64,000 nt of DNA, from contig CAWEOT010000015.1 in NCBI GenBank assembly GCA_963810775.1, forward strand, positions 1 through 64,000, written 5' to 3'. Source of the DNA: DATBVX01 sp963810775 (GTDB lineage Bacteria; Pseudomonadota; Gammaproteobacteria; Steroidobacterales; Steroidobacteraceae). Made by a program: the position numbers and the translations under genes. Position 1 is the stretch's first letter; the number at the start of each line of letters is the position of its first letter. This document shows, one piece after another, positions 8,713 to 18,095 of the stretch. The notes beneath the pieces are model-generated. The model ran no database searches. It was given only the letters and a program-made list of their open reading frames with translations, and was not told the DNA's origin.

Positions 8713-8753
8713 ACACGATCCTGCGGAGGAGGCGAGTCGTGCCTCATAGAGCG

Positions 8754-8900
8754 CGCCGGTGCGCATGTACGACGCCCGCTACGGTGAGGAGCCTATGCGT
8801 GTATCATGCTCAAGCCTGGCAGCGCTCCTTGCCAACAAGAAATCCGAGAGCTCTGCGCGGGCGAGATCGCACGCTACAAGGTTCCGCGCGGCGCCAGCTT
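8754..8900 (+). pseudogene. C-terminal scrap of an AMP-forming acyl-CoA ligase
   Basis: The frame encoding VRMYDARYGEEPMRV (about 8758-8803) reads like the VPDxxYGEEV segment of acyl-CoA ligases. After a frameshift, IMLKPGSAPCQQEIRELCAG followed by EIARYKVPRGA (about 8805-8892) matches the family's terminal LKPG..IR.FC.G.IA.YK.P region. The catalytic lysine segment and everything upstream are absent. This is a roughly 50-residue relic, separate from the intact ligase at 1605-3176. Confidence 0.65.
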
Positions 8901-8938
8901 GGTGGGCATGCCGTCAGCGCGACGTGACCGAGGACACC

Positions 8939-9163
8939 ATGGGCAATGTTATTGACCGCGGCACCGAATCCGAACGACAGGAACAGGCGATTGCATCCCT
9001 GATCGACGGGACGACGGTGGCGCCGAAAAAGGTTCGAGATCTGTTCCTGCGCGAACTCGCGCGACTCGAACGCGACGCCCGGATTCGAACGCATCTGCAG
9101 GCGCTCGCGATATCGAGGGTGCGCTCAATGTTGCGGACCGTAGCGTCCAACGCTCCGCCCTGA
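8939..9163 (+). CDS. Small helical protein, DUF3562-like
   Basis: A 74-residue helical protein with a charged N-terminus (ESERQEQAIASLIDGTTVAP) and a C-terminal helix-rich part (FLRELARLERDARIRTHL, then QALAISRVRSMLR). It resembles short proteobacterial DUF3562-type proteins, whose function is unknown. ATG 8939 with GAGGACACC before it is the preferred start. The frame is open upstream, but that part overlaps the acyl-CoA ligase scrap and reads as noise. Confidence 0.55.
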   Translation: MGNVIDRGTESERQEQAIASLIDGTTVAPKKVRDLFLRELARLERDARIRTHLQALAISRVRSMLRTVASNAPP

Positions 9164-9259
9164 CGAGGCGTGAGGGAGCTGATCGGCGTCCAGGAATCCC
9201 GCCAACCGTCGGCAAGCGAGTAGTGCGTTGTGCACATCCGAGTTGGGCGCCTAAACGAT

Positions 9260-9805
9260 ATGCACACCACGCGCGTGAAGCACTGCAAGTTGTTTGTCTG
9301 GGCTGCGGCGGTATTGGCAAGCGCACTGCTTTCCGAGGCACGAGCGGAGGACTATTGGGGGACGCCGAGCGCAAACGCAGACGCGGATGCAAAGCGCGCT
9401 TTCGTAGCAGTGGACGCCGAATCAATTGTGGAGGGCGACGGCCTTCGCAGCGCGTGGGTGTTTTTCTTTGTGGGGACCACCAGAGAAATTGCTCGAGTGA
9501 CGGGCATCCGGTACTCACTGCGGTGCGGTGCCAACGAACAGGCTGAGCGTCAACACGTTGAATACGACCCAATGACGCTGACGGTCCAAAAACAAACGCA
9601 AACGTCGCAAATGGAGTTTGCATCTCCCGTTCCTCAATCAGTGCAAACGTCGCTGTTCGCTTTCATTTGCACGTTTCGTGCGGCGGATATTCCGACGGGC
9701 GAGATGGTCTACCGCAATTTCATGCACGTTAAGGGAACAACACTACAAGACGTGCGAGCAGTAGCCCTCCAAGTCTTCAGCCTGATGGCGACACCGGCGT
9801 CCTAG
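9260..9805 (+). CDS. Exported hypothetical protein
   Basis: About 181 residues with a signal peptide (HCKLFVWAAAVLASALLSEA, cleavage near ARA-ED). The mature part is about 155 residues and looks beta-rich. It has one pair of cysteines (YSLRCG and AFICTF), possibly a disulfide in the periplasm. I do not recognise the family; the size and layout resemble small bacterial surface or periplasmic proteins of the adhesin-E type, but only loosely. GTG 9230 in the same frame would add ten residues before the signal peptide, so 9260 is preferred. Confidence 0.6.
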   Translation: MHTTRVKHCKLFVWAAAVLASALLSEARAEDYWGTPSANADADAKRAFVAVDAESIVEGDGLRSAWVFFFVGTTREIARVTGIRYSLRCGANEQAERQHVEYDPMTLTVQKQTQTSQMEFASPVPQSVQTSLFAFICTFRAADIPTGEMVYRNFMHVKGTTLQDVRAVALQVFSLMATPAS

Positions 9806-9849
9806 CTGCCGCAATCATAGCGACCGGTTAGGTCATCACTACCGATCTA

Positions 9850-11043
9850 CTAAGCGCGCAGCGACTTGAAACTCGCGCGCAATTCTTCCGTGAAGATCCT
9901 GGGCTCCTCCCAGGCGGCGAAGTGGCCGCCCCTGTCGACCTCGTTGAAGTAGGCGAGGCCGGGGTAGACCGCCTCAACCCAGCTGCGCGGGGCAGCCCAG
10001 ATCTCGCCGGGGAACGTCGTGAAGCCGACGGGAACCGAGACCGCCGGAGGAGCCTGGCCGCTCGCAAGCGCTGCGGCCAGCGCTCGTCCGTCCTCCCAGT
10101 ACGACCGGGCCGCCGACGCTGCGGTGCCGGTCAGCCAGTACAGCGTGATGTTGTCGATGATGTTGTCCCGGGTGAGATTGCCCACGGGCTTGCCGTCGAC
10201 GAATGCGCGGGAGATCTTGTAGTAGCTGTCCGTGTCATGGTCGAGCAACCAGGCCGCGAGCCCGACGGGTGAATCCAGCAGGGCGTAGCCGATCGTCTGT
10301 GGCCGCGTTGCCATCTCGAGGAAGTAGCCGAAGCCGTCCTCCCTGAACGTCGCGAGCGCCTTGGCCGCTGCGCGTTCCTGTTCGGATTCCTTGGGCAGTT
10401 GATCGCCGATTGCGAGCACCGCCGTGAGCAGGTTCAGGTGGTAGCCGACCAAACCCTCGACCGCCTGGCGGCCCATCAGGTCCGTGACGAGGGCACCCAC
10501 GTCGCCGCCCTGGGCGACGTAGCGGGTGTAGCCGAGGCGGTGCATCAGCTGCGCCCACGCGCGTGCGGTGCGGCTGGCGTCCCAGCCGAGCTCGGTCGGC
10601 TCGGCCGAGAAGCCATAGCCGGGCAAGGACGGCAGCACCAGGTGGAATGCATCGCCGGGGGTGCCACCGTGCGCGGTCGGGTCGGTCAGGGGACCGATGG
10701 TCTCGAGCAGCTCGATGACCGAGCCGGGCCAGCCATGCGTCATGATCAGAGGCAACGCGTTCTCATGCCGGGACCTGACGTGGATGAAGTGGATATTCAC
10801 CCCGTCGATCTCGGTCGTGAACTGCGGCAGCGCGTTCAGTCGTGCCTCGCACTTGTGCCAGTTGTACTCGGTCGTCCAGTAGCGGGCGAGCTCCCGCAGC
10901 GTCGCCAGCTGCACGCCCTGGGACCGATCTTTGACGAGCTCTTTGGAGGGCAGGCGCGTCGCCTTGATGCGCCGGCGCAGTTCGGTCAGGTCAGCCTCCG
11001 GAAACTCCACTTGAAACGGACGAAGAGCGGTCTTATCACTCAT
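9850..11043 (-). CDS. Epoxide hydrolase, EHN family
   Basis: About 397 residues. The N-terminal EHN domain (FQVEFPEADLTELRRRIKAT and on to WRT-like YWTTEYNW) is followed by an alpha/beta-hydrolase core. The oxyanion motif THGWPGSVIELLE lies near residue 115, and the nucleophile region QGGDVGALV near 190 supplies the catalytic Asp. The His region GGHFAAWEEP is near the C-terminus. It would hydrolyse epoxides to diols, like juvenile-hormone or microsomal-type bacterial homologues. The start at 11043 is preceded by GAAGGGAG. It is divergently transcribed from the cupin at 11094, with 50 bases between, so the two probably share a regulatory region. Confidence 0.88.
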   Translation of the reverse strand: MSDKTALRPFQVEFPEADLTELRRRIKATRLPSKELVKDRSQGVQLATLRELARYWTTEYNWHKCEARLNALPQFTTEIDGVNIHFIHVRSRHENALPLIMTHGWPGSVIELLETIGPLTDPTAHGGTPGDAFHLVLPSLPGYGFSAEPTELGWDASRTARAWAQLMHRLGYTRYVAQGGDVGALVTDLMGRQAVEGLVGYHLNLLTAVLAIGDQLPKESEQERAAAKALATFREDGFGYFLEMATRPQTIGYALLDSPVGLAAWLLDHDTDSYYKISRAFVDGKPVGNLTRDNIIDNITLYWLTGTAASAARSYWEDGRALAAALASGQAPPAVSVPVGFTTFPGEIWAAPRSWVEAVYPGLAYFNEVDRGGHFAAWEEPRIFTEELRASFKSLRA

Positions 11044-11093
11044 GGCTATACTCCCTTCTGAAAAAGAAAGGCGAACCCAGCGGGGGGTCTTCA

Positions 11094-11465
11094 ATGATAT
11101 CGCCGTACAGACCAGAAACAGAATTCTATACGCCTGAAGGTTGCTACATCGTCGAGGTGCTCACCGGCAAGAACGACAGTAGTTGCTCTATCGCCCGCGC
11201 ACGTGTGCGGCCTGGTGTGACAACCAAGTTGCATGCCCTCAAGGGAATCGACGAGCGCTATGTAATCCTTGATGGCGAAGGAAGCGTCGAGATCGCAGAT
11301 GGACCAGCAACATCTGTACGTCCACTCGATGTAGCGGTGATCCCGGCCGGGCAGTCGCAACGAATCACCAATACGGGCACTGGCGAGCTGGTCTTTCTGT
11401 GTGTTTGCACGCCACCATTCGATCCAAGCGCATACGTGAATTTGGAAGAGCAGGGCAGTTCCTAG
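11094..11465 (+). CDS. Single-domain cupin protein
   Basis: A 123-residue cupin. The first motif region has TTKLHALKGIDERYVILDGE and the second has DVAVIPAGQSQRITNTG. The metal-binding His/Glu set looks reduced (one His, one Glu in motif 1; no His in motif 2), so it may bind metal weakly or act as a sugar or small-molecule binding protein. It is divergent from the epoxide hydrolase. No enzyme activity can be assigned. Confidence 0.75.
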   Translation: MISPYRPETEFYTPEGCYIVEVLTGKNDSSCSIARARVRPGVTTKLHALKGIDERYVILDGEGSVEIADGPATSVRPLDVAVIPAGQSQRITNTGTGELVFLCVCTPPFDPSAYVNLEEQGSS

Positions 11466-11783
11466 TTTGGCTTCGACTCGTTCGATCGCGGCCTGTGGAA
11501 AACTCGGACTGAGCTCTGGAATCGCTACTCAGTAAGTGGCGGCCCGGTGATCTGAAATGTTTCCGCGATGTGCAGGCCGTTCGATTTGCATTCAATTTCT
11601 ACGAAACGCGGGGTAGCTCGAAAGTTGCTTGGATAGATCTTGTATTTCGCAGACGCACCGCAGCTCGTGAGCACTTGCGCAGGATCGGGTATGACATTTC
11701 TCCCTCCTGGTCAGTCTCTTCTTCGAATTCAATAGAGTACTCTGCAAGATCAGAGAGCACGGTAGTCAGTTGGGCCGCGCGTC
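11466..11783. other. Gap with a possible small minus-strand gene
   Basis: About 320 bases lie between the cupin and the end of the large minus-strand array. The only coding-like signal is the short minus-strand reading frame at 11525-11697, annotated separately. Confidence 0.4.
11525..11697 (-). CDS. Possible small protein, start or frame uncertain
   Basis: On the minus strand a strong ribosome binding site (GGAGGGAGAA) precedes ATG 11697, but that frame closes after 32 residues. A second frame ending at 11525 reads much more like protein (CGASAKYKIYPSNFRATPRF, then VEIECKSNGLHIAE) but lacks a good start codon. The two together could be one roughly 55-residue gene with a frameshift. It lies just downstream of the large array and could be its last gene. 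Unrecognised. Confidence 0.25.
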
Positions 11784-13472
11784 CTACGTCGTTTTCTTCG
11801 CCGGCGCCACCGCCACATCGAATTGCAGCCCGCTCGATCCTTCGCCGCGACCGGTCGAGACACGCCGCGAGACCCACGCATGCGGCGTCCCATCCAGCCA
11901 ACGTGCGATCGCGGGTAACCGGCTGATGCGAAGCCCGGCTCGAGGGACTTCCTCCTCGTGGAAGTACCACGGGCTGATATGCGGCGCGAGCAGCGTTCCC
12001 TGCGCGGTGATCGGCCGCATCGAACCATCCTGCGTGAGCAGGGAGCCTCGCTGCAGCACTACTGGCGCGGTCGGCACCGGGTTCTTGGGGTCGCGCACCG
12101 GCACTAGCGGAATCCAGTGCTCGGGAACGACGGTCTGCAGCACATAGACGAGATCCGCGGGGCTCGGCAATTCCGGCGCCGGCGCCGCGGTCATGCGCGA
12201 TCCATAGTCGAGGCTTCGATTGCGAGGGCGCCCATCAGCGCCTTCGACAATCCGTTCGACCGCCCACGCGAGATTCGCCATTTCATCGCGTAACAGCAGC
12301 ACCTGCTCGATCGGATCGCCCTCGAGTGAGCCCGCAGTTACCGGTGCGAGCAGCAATTGCGCGGGCGCGGGGCCGGAGCCTGCGGCGAGCTGCGAATCGC
12401 TTTGCCGGAACATGCGCCACGGCGCAGTCGCGCGCCTCGCGGCCGCGACGTCGGTGGGTTGCACGAGCACGTTCTCGCCGAAGCTGTCGCGGACGACGAG
12501 ACTGCGCACGCCGATTAGCGAGCCAAACGTCGCCTGCACAGGTATCTGCCACCAGTCGTTCCCGAAGACCGTCGCAAATTCGACAGTGATGAGGCGCCCC
12601 AGATCTTCCGCCCCGGCGCTGACTGCGCCCAGGTTGACCGTGGCATCCTCGAATTCCCAGAAGCGCTCGGCCGGCATCCCGGGAAAGCGCACGCGGGTTG
12701 GCAGCAGATACTTCACTGACGTTGTCGGCTCGGTAGCGGTAGCGCCAAGCCCGTGCGACGTATCCGCATCGATGTCGAGATCGTGCCAGTCGAGCCGCCC
12801 GCCGGTGTACTCCGGCGCGGCAAGTGTGATTTCTCCAGCGGACGTCGACGCGCCCACCGCAAATCGATATTCGAGGCGATCGGTCAGCCAACTTTCGCCC
12901 GCGCCGGGCGGCGTCTGCGCGTCGACCCACGCGAGGAAAGTCTTGATGACGTCGGCCGGCAAACCACCGGCATCGCTGCGTAGAGCCGCGGCGATCGCAA
13001 TACCATCGCCCGCACCTGCGCCCGCAATCAGGCGCAGCCGCGCGTCTGCCGCATCTCCCGTAACGGAAGGTGGCGGCAATGGATGCGCAGTTGAGAGGTC
13101 ACTAACGGCATCGTCCCGACCCGCTGCAACTAGTGCGCTCTTCAAGCGCGTCCACGCGTCGAGCCGCAACCTCAGCGTTGGCGCCGGTGGCGGCTCGCGT
13201 TCGACAGTCACTTCAAGCGGCGTCGCGTGCGGGTCGTAGTCCACCGGTTGCGTAGCCCCGGCGTCACCCGCCCGAAATCGGGACAACTGCGACTCTTCGG
13301 TCTCGATGCGCACGGCGACGGGAAACGCGGCGTCTTCGCCCAGCAACTCGCCCATCTGCCACTGTCGACCGAGAAGCCACAAGGGATCATGAATCGCCGC
13401 GCGAAGTCCCGCGGCCGGATCGCCGCCGCGAACGCGCGGCTCGAGTCGATGCCAGGTGGTCGTGACGATCAT
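11784..13472 (-). CDS. Uncharacterised 562-aa protein of the tube-associated array
   Basis: I recognise this as an uncharacterised family, with conserved-looking N-terminal segments TWHRLEPRVRGGDPAAGLR and HDPLWLLGRQWQMGE. The rest is beta-rich with many Trp and Pro residues (DWWQIPVQATFG; EHWIPLVPVRDPKNPVP). There is no signal peptide and no membrane segment. It is the last large gene of the minus-strand array. Its ATG overlaps the stop of the preceding gene by four bases (ATGA), so translation is probably coupled. Within a cluster carrying a tail-tube protein, a structural or cargo-handling role is possible, but this is inference. Confidence 0.75.
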   Translation of the reverse strand: MIVTTTWHRLEPRVRGGDPAAGLRAAIHDPLWLLGRQWQMGELLGEDAAFPVAVRIETEESQLSRFRAGDAGATQPVDYDPHATPLEVTVEREPPPAPTLRLRLDAWTRLKSALVAAGRDDAVSDLSTAHPLPPPSVTGDAADARLRLIAGAGAGDGIAIAAALRSDAGGLPADVIKTFLAWVDAQTPPGAGESWLTDRLEYRFAVGASTSAGEITLAAPEYTGGRLDWHDLDIDADTSHGLGATATEPTTSVKYLLPTRVRFPGMPAERFWEFEDATVNLGAVSAGAEDLGRLITVEFATVFGNDWWQIPVQATFGSLIGVRSLVVRDSFGENVLVQPTDVAAARRATAPWRMFRQSDSQLAAGSGPAPAQLLLAPVTAGSLEGDPIEQVLLLRDEMANLAWAVERIVEGADGRPRNRSLDYGSRMTAAPAPELPSPADLVYVLQTVVPEHWIPLVPVRDPKNPVPTAPVVLQRGSLLTQDGSMRPITAQGTLLAPHISPWYFHEEEVPRAGLRISRLPAIARWLDGTPHAWVSRRVSTGRGEGSSGLQFDVAVAPAKKTT

Positions 13473-16400
13473 GGTTGACGACTAATCATCTCGGTATAGG
13501 CGTTCTTCACGAGATCTCTCATGGGCAGGTCCAGCCCGCTGGCGATGTCGCTGTCCGTGAGATAGATCGTGGGCACGAAGCGGCCGGCCCACGCCACGGC
13601 GCTCAGATCGACCATGCGTATCTTCGCCAGATCAAGTGTGTCGCCGATGACGCCGGCCAGTGCGTCCACCGACCACGCCGTTCCGATTATCGGCGGCACA
13701 CACAGCAGAATGCTCTGCGGTGGACGCGCGCCAGGCGCGTCGAAGCCGAACGAAATGCCGGTCGTCGTGACCGGCGCTGGGACGACCTCGGTGTAATCAT
13801 CGAGCACGAGCAGGGCGACGCCGGTGGCTGGATTCAGTGGATAAGGCGCATGAAGCACGATGCTCGTCACCGGCTCAGCCGTCAGTGCCGACGGAAAACG
13901 AAACCCGACCCATTGCTTGCGCTGTTTCGCAGGCGCCTCAGGAAATGGCTCCGCGGGCAACTGCATGGCGCGCAGGTTGCTGGCCGCGCCCGATCGCAGC
14001 CGCGCAGCGAGAAGCACATCAGCCAGACGGCCCACTGCGGGCCGCACGCGACCGGTTTCTTCGAGCCAGCTCGTGAGTGCTTCGGCGTGGCCACCGTAAG
14101 GAGCCATTAGCTCTGCAGTCGCGGCGGCGACGGGATCTTTGTCGAGCGCGTCCGCGACAGCGTCAGGGAACGGCGGGGCTGCAAGCGCGAGCATAGGAAA
14201 ACCTTCGCCGAACAGGGCGGCGGCATCGTCAGGTGCCGCTTCCGATTTCGCGAGCTGCGCCGACGCCGCATTACGCAGAGCAATCAGGGTTGCTGTGTCG
14301 GGCGGGCGCGCGGGATCTCCACCCGGCGCAATGCCGAAGCTCGCGAGCTGATCGATCGCATGCTTCAGCAAGAGTTCCGTAGGCGGGGATTCAGTTGCGG
14401 CAAGGACGGGCAGAGCGTCGCGCGCCATCTTCAGAGTAGCGCGAGCTGCGTCCAACCGGGCGCGACGATCGCCCTTGTCCACGTCCTTGAGCTTCGTCGT
14501 GAAGAGATTTAAGGCGCTGCCATCGACCGGTGGTGGACCGCTCACGACGCTGCCTCGATCCTGTGGCCGTGCCAGATCCACACCGCTGCCCGCGCGGGCG
14601 CGCGTGAGTAGCCCATGAAGCATCTCGGCCATCGCCAGCATGGCGGCGACGTCCGGCGCGCTGGTATCGAGCACTGCGCCTTCGCCGGCCCCCTTCGATC
14701 GCGCGTGTCGCAGCGCCCGCGGCAGCAGCGGCTCGAAGATGAGATCGAGCGCGCCAACTCCGAGATCCTTCAGGGTGAACGTTACCGGCTGCGCATTGCC
14801 GCCGGGCGTGGTGACCTTCAATCGCAACTTGCTGGGATTCCCCAGCATCATGCCGGCCCACGCGGCGACTCGCGGCTCTGCAATCGCGCGGATGCCATCC
14901 TTGCGCCAGCCCACCGCCGCCTTGGGTCTTGCGCCGATGGCAATGACTACACGCTGCGTCAGGCTGGTGCCGGAGCGAGAGGTGCGAACGACGTCAGGAT
15001 CGGCGGTCACGCCTTCGCCGCGATTGAGCACATCCAGCGCGGCGGCCGCGCGATCGGGATTCCCCCGAACGATCTGATGGACGCTCTCCGCCAGAAGCAG
15101 ATCAGCCACGGCGTCGACTGCTTCGATCAGCTCGTTCAGCACCGTTGTCACGGCGCCAGCGTTGGCGCCGTTAGCCGTCGTCGCCGCGAGCACTGCTGAA
15201 CGATCGAGTCGGGTGAGCGCGAGGCCATCGCACACCGCACGGGGCGGAATGCCTTCCGGTGTGCCTTCCGCGGTGAGAACAGGTGGCGGAGCGAGTCGTC
15301 GCACCACTTCGACGGCGGTGTGTGCGCCCAAATCGTGAAGCTGCCGTTCGGCACGGTAGCCGAGCAGCGCGCCGAGACTCTGGCCTTGCCGCACGCCATC
15401 GAGAAGACCGAGTGCCGCGCGAACGCGCGCACTCGTGAGGTCGATGGCCAGCGCTGCACTGGCCGGGTCGCGATCCGCGTGCGTCAGATGGCCCGCCCGC
15501 AACACGGCCGCGGTCGCAGCTTGCGCCAGCGACGGCGCATGAATGTATCCGCCCGCGGAGGTGTCGCTCGAAAGTGGCGAAGGTGCGCCGGTCGGCGGCG
15601 ATTGAACTGGAGCGCGCGCCGGACGGCGCACGAGATCTTCGACCATTCCATAAGCGCCGAGAGTGATGCCTGTCGGCGTCGCGGCGCGCAGGTCTGCAAG
15701 CCGCCGCGTGGCGAGCGAGGTCACCCAGGCATCGAATCGATGCGACATCACATCGAGCGCCTCACCCATCAGCAGCTCTACGCGCTCGGGTGACAATCCC
15801 GTCACGGCTTGAATCGCGTTGACCGTCTCGTAGTAGTCCGGGTGGCGCCCGGTGGCGATGGGCGTCGTCACGAGCTCGCGATCCAGGTGCTCGCGCATCG
15901 CGAGCTGGCTGCCATCGGCTTGCGCCACGTTGCCGTCAAGCACCGCCGACGCCGCGGAAAACGCTTGGCCAATCCGCACCGTCGCCGTCGTGGAAATGAG
16001 CTGCGCGTTCACCACCGGAGCGGAGTCCATCCTCACGTGCGCTTCAACCAGGGTGCCGGCAATCGCGCCGTGCGTCTGCTTCACGCCGACTCGAACCCGC
16101 TCGAGCATGATCGAGCGTCGCGCAATCAGCGCCAGCACTGATTTCAGGGTGCGCGGGTCTTCAGCCGCGAAGTCCGCAGTCGTTCGGCTCGGCAAGGCAT
16201 TCAGATACGCCACCTGCGCCTGCCAAGCCGTGTTCCGCTGATCGGGTGGCAAGCTCGTATCGACGGTGTAGGGAAGATGAAGCGTGGGGATCGGATTCTT
16301 CCGGGCCACGAGCTGCCCGAGATACGGAAATCCCTCGACCCCCAGTGCCTTGAATCCCGCCAGCGCCATCGAACGCTGCCGATTGCCTTCGGCTGCGGCG

Positions 16401-16927
16401 GATTGCGCAGCAGTGCCCGTGGCCTCGTAGGGCATTGGGATGAAACTGGCATTAGCGCCCACCATGGAGCGCACGCCCACCGACTTCGAGACCGGGAGCT
16501 GACTCAGCGCATCGAGCACGCCCTGGTCCGGGTTCGCGTTCGCTCGAACGACCGGCGCATGCGCGATGCCGTCCTTCCACCAGGGCAATGCGGCACGCAG
16601 GAACCGCACGACCTGCCGGACTCCGGCCGGATCGTTCGCCGGCTGCCATTGCGCAAGGCTCGTCGTGGGAAGGATGCCGTAGGGCTGCGTGCCAATGCGC
16701 AGTGGCGGCAGCGGCCCGCGACTGCGCAGCATCTGCAACGCGTGTCTGCGGATGTCGGCAATGATGGCATCGGTCGGACCGGGCTGAACGAGACTGTCGA
16801 GCCAGTAGCCCATGGCCGCAGGCCATACGAGCGCGTTGAGCTGTCCGGCCGCGGCCTGCTCCGTGTCATTGCTGTGAGCTACGCCGCGCAGCGTGTCCTC
16901 TGGAACGCCGAGTGCGCTCGCGAGCAA
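13469..16927 (-). CDS. C-terminal part of a giant array protein (frameshifted)
   Basis: The uninterrupted frame encodes 1152 residues, but the coding signal begins upstream of its first start codon. The frame reads well from about 17086 (HHYSSGLELLPIGTPTNNTA) and joins the frame of the 16938-18095 segment. The two are therefore almost certainly one protein of about 1540 residues split by a frameshift near 17087. Features include GTQPYGILPTTS near the start of this part, alternating Ala-rich helices, and RTVARLHDLGAHTAVEV-like core text (ERQLHDLGAHTAVEVVRRL). No signal peptide or membrane segment is seen. The function is unknown. The end overlaps the next gene by four bases. Confidence 0.72.
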   Translation of the reverse strand: MLASALGVPEDTLRGVAHSNDTEQAAAGQLNALVWPAAMGYWLDSLVQPGPTDAIIADIRRHALQMLRSRGPLPPLRIGTQPYGILPTTSLAQWQPANDPAGVRQVVRFLRAALPWWKDGIAHAPVVRANANPDQGVLDALSQLPVSKSVGVRSMVGANASFIPMPYEATGTAAQSAAAEGNRQRSMALAGFKALGVEGFPYLGQLVARKNPIPTLHLPYTVDTSLPPDQRNTAWQAQVAYLNALPSRTTADFAAEDPRTLKSVLALIARRSIMLERVRVGVKQTHGAIAGTLVEAHVRMDSAPVVNAQLISTTATVRIGQAFSAASAVLDGNVAQADGSQLAMREHLDRELVTTPIATGRHPDYYETVNAIQAVTGLSPERVELLMGEALDVMSHRFDAWVTSLATRRLADLRAATPTGITLGAYGMVEDLVRRPARAPVQSPPTGAPSPLSSDTSAGGYIHAPSLAQAATAAVLRAGHLTHADRDPASAALAIDLTSARVRAALGLLDGVRQGQSLGALLGYRAERQLHDLGAHTAVEVVRRLAPPPVLTAEGTPEGIPPRAVCDGLALTRLDRSAVLAATTANGANAGAVTTVLNELIEAVDAVADLLLAESVHQIVRGNPDRAAAALDVLNRGEGVTADPDVVRTSRSGTSLTQRVVIAIGARPKAAVGWRKDGIRAIAEPRVAAWAGMMLGNPSKLRLKVTTPGGNAQPVTFTLKDLGVGALDLIFEPLLPRALRHARSKGAGEGAVLDTSAPDVAAMLAMAEMLHGLLTRARAGSGVDLARPQDRGSVVSGPPPVDGSALNLFTTKLKDVDKGDRRARLDAARATLKMARDALPVLAATESPPTELLLKHAIDQLASFGIAPGGDPARPPDTATLIALRNAASAQLAKSEAAPDDAAALFGEGFPMLALAAPPFPDAVADALDKDPVAAATAELMAPYGGHAEALTSWLEETGRVRPAVGRLADVLLAARLRSGAASNLRAMQLPAEPFPEAPAKQRKQWVGFRFPSALTAEPVTSIVLHAPYPLNPATGVALLVLDDYTEVVPAPVTTTGISFGFDAPGARPPQSILLCVPPIIGTAWSVDALAGVIGDTLDLAKIRMVDLSAVAWAGRFVPTIYLTDSDIASGLDLPMRDLVKNAYTEMISRQP

Positions 16928-16937
16928 GTCGCCATCG

Positions 16938-18095
16938 CTATTGTCTGGCGGTGCGGGCGTCTTGCGCTCGATTTCGAAGGTGACGCGATCGTCGTCCCGA
17001 CCGGAGTAGCCGCTCGAGTCGGCTGCGGTGTTGTTCGTCGGCGTGCCGATCGGCAGCAGTTCCAGCCCGCTGGAATAGTGATGTCCCTACAAGTAGCGAG
17101 CTCAGTCGCGTGGCGGATGCGGTCGGGTCGAGTGAGCCCAGCACGCCGAAGACCACGAGCCGATCGATCGAGTTCGTCCCCGCTGGTAGCGGCACACGAA
17201 TCAGAAGTCCCGCCTGCTCAGCGGCGGCCGTGTCGGTGATCCACCGCATGCCTTCCGGCAGCGCAGGTCCGTTGTCGTCCACCGTCGGTATCGGCGCATT
17301 AGGGTCGGGTCCGAGCTGAATGCCATCCGCGACCGGGTTGCCCTGCGCACGGCCAATTTCAGTCCACGATGCCGTGCCGCCGCCGCCAATTCGGCGGTAG
17401 GCGATAGCGATGAAGCGATCCGGCAACGTATGAGCGACGGCAGCCTGCGACCAGTTGTTCGGCCTTCGCGGCGGCTCGGGAAAGGGTGGATCGGCAAGCG
17501 GTTGTCCTGCGGGAACGGGTTGCGCAGGGCGTTCCGCTTCGCTCGGCGCTGTTTGATCGACAACCCAGGCGGCACGTCGCGATTTGCCGATGGCGCGCAC
17601 CAGCTTTGCCCACGCGACACGTTCCGCATCGGTTGCAGCGGGCTCTGCCGTTCCGGCGCGCCACACTTCACGCCAGAAGTCGCGTCCGGCTTCGACTTCG
17701 CCGTCCGTCAAGGCGAGCTCGTGATCCTCGACATGAATCTGGTCTGGAATCACGCGCACGAGCAGTGTGTCGCCACTGAAGCGTGTTTCGAGCCCGACAG
17801 GCAGCAGGGCAACGGGAACGTTGGCGGGGGCAATCGACACCGCACGCTGCGCGTCGATGAGGGTTCCGAGCGCGTCGTTCAGCGAGGCGCGGCTTTTCTC
17901 CACCTTCTTCTGCGACGCTGCGACGGCGCTCTCGGCCTTCTTGACGGCGGCCTCCGCGGTAGCGACTCTCTCCGCGCCGCTCGTTTTCAAACGAGTCAGC
18001 GTGCGTTGCGCATCAGCGAGCTTCTTCTGCGCGGCCAGCGCGTCCGCGTTGGCCCGCGTCACGCCGCTTCGAAGCTGGGTGAGATCCCTGCTCAT
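16938..18095 (-). CDS. N-terminal part of the giant array protein (frameshifted)
   Basis: The true coding portion is about 18095-17088. Residues 1-90 form an Ala/Lys/Glu-rich coiled coil (RVATAEAAVKKAESAVAAS, then QKKVEKSRASLNDALGTL). A beta-rich region follows with PANVPVALLPVGLETRFSG near residue 95, DHELALTDGEVEAGRDFWRE near 130, and NRLVVFGVLGSLDP-like text near 330. After about residue 336 the frame changes to noise (arginine-rich tail) while the next frame continues the protein. The start ATG overlaps the stop of the preceding gene by four bases. The coiled coil plus beta-rich body suggests a structural or scaffold role; this is inference. Confidence 0.72.
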   Translation of the reverse strand: MSRDLTQLRSGVTRANADALAAQKKLADAQRTLTRLKTSGAERVATAEAAVKKAESAVAASQKKVEKSRASLNDALGTLIDAQRAVSIAPANVPVALLPVGLETRFSGDTLLVRVIPDQIHVEDHELALTDGEVEAGRDFWREVWRAGTAEPAATDAERVAWAKLVRAIGKSRRAAWVVDQTAPSEAERPAQPVPAGQPLADPPFPEPPRRPNNWSQAAVAHTLPDRFIAIAYRRIGGGGTASWTEIGRAQGNPVADGIQLGPDPNAPIPTVDDNGPALPEGMRWITDTAAAEQAGLLIRVPLPAGTNSIDRLVVFGVLGSLDPTASATRLSSLLVGTSLFQRAGTAADRHADEQHRSRLERLLRSGRRSRHLRNRAQDARTARQ

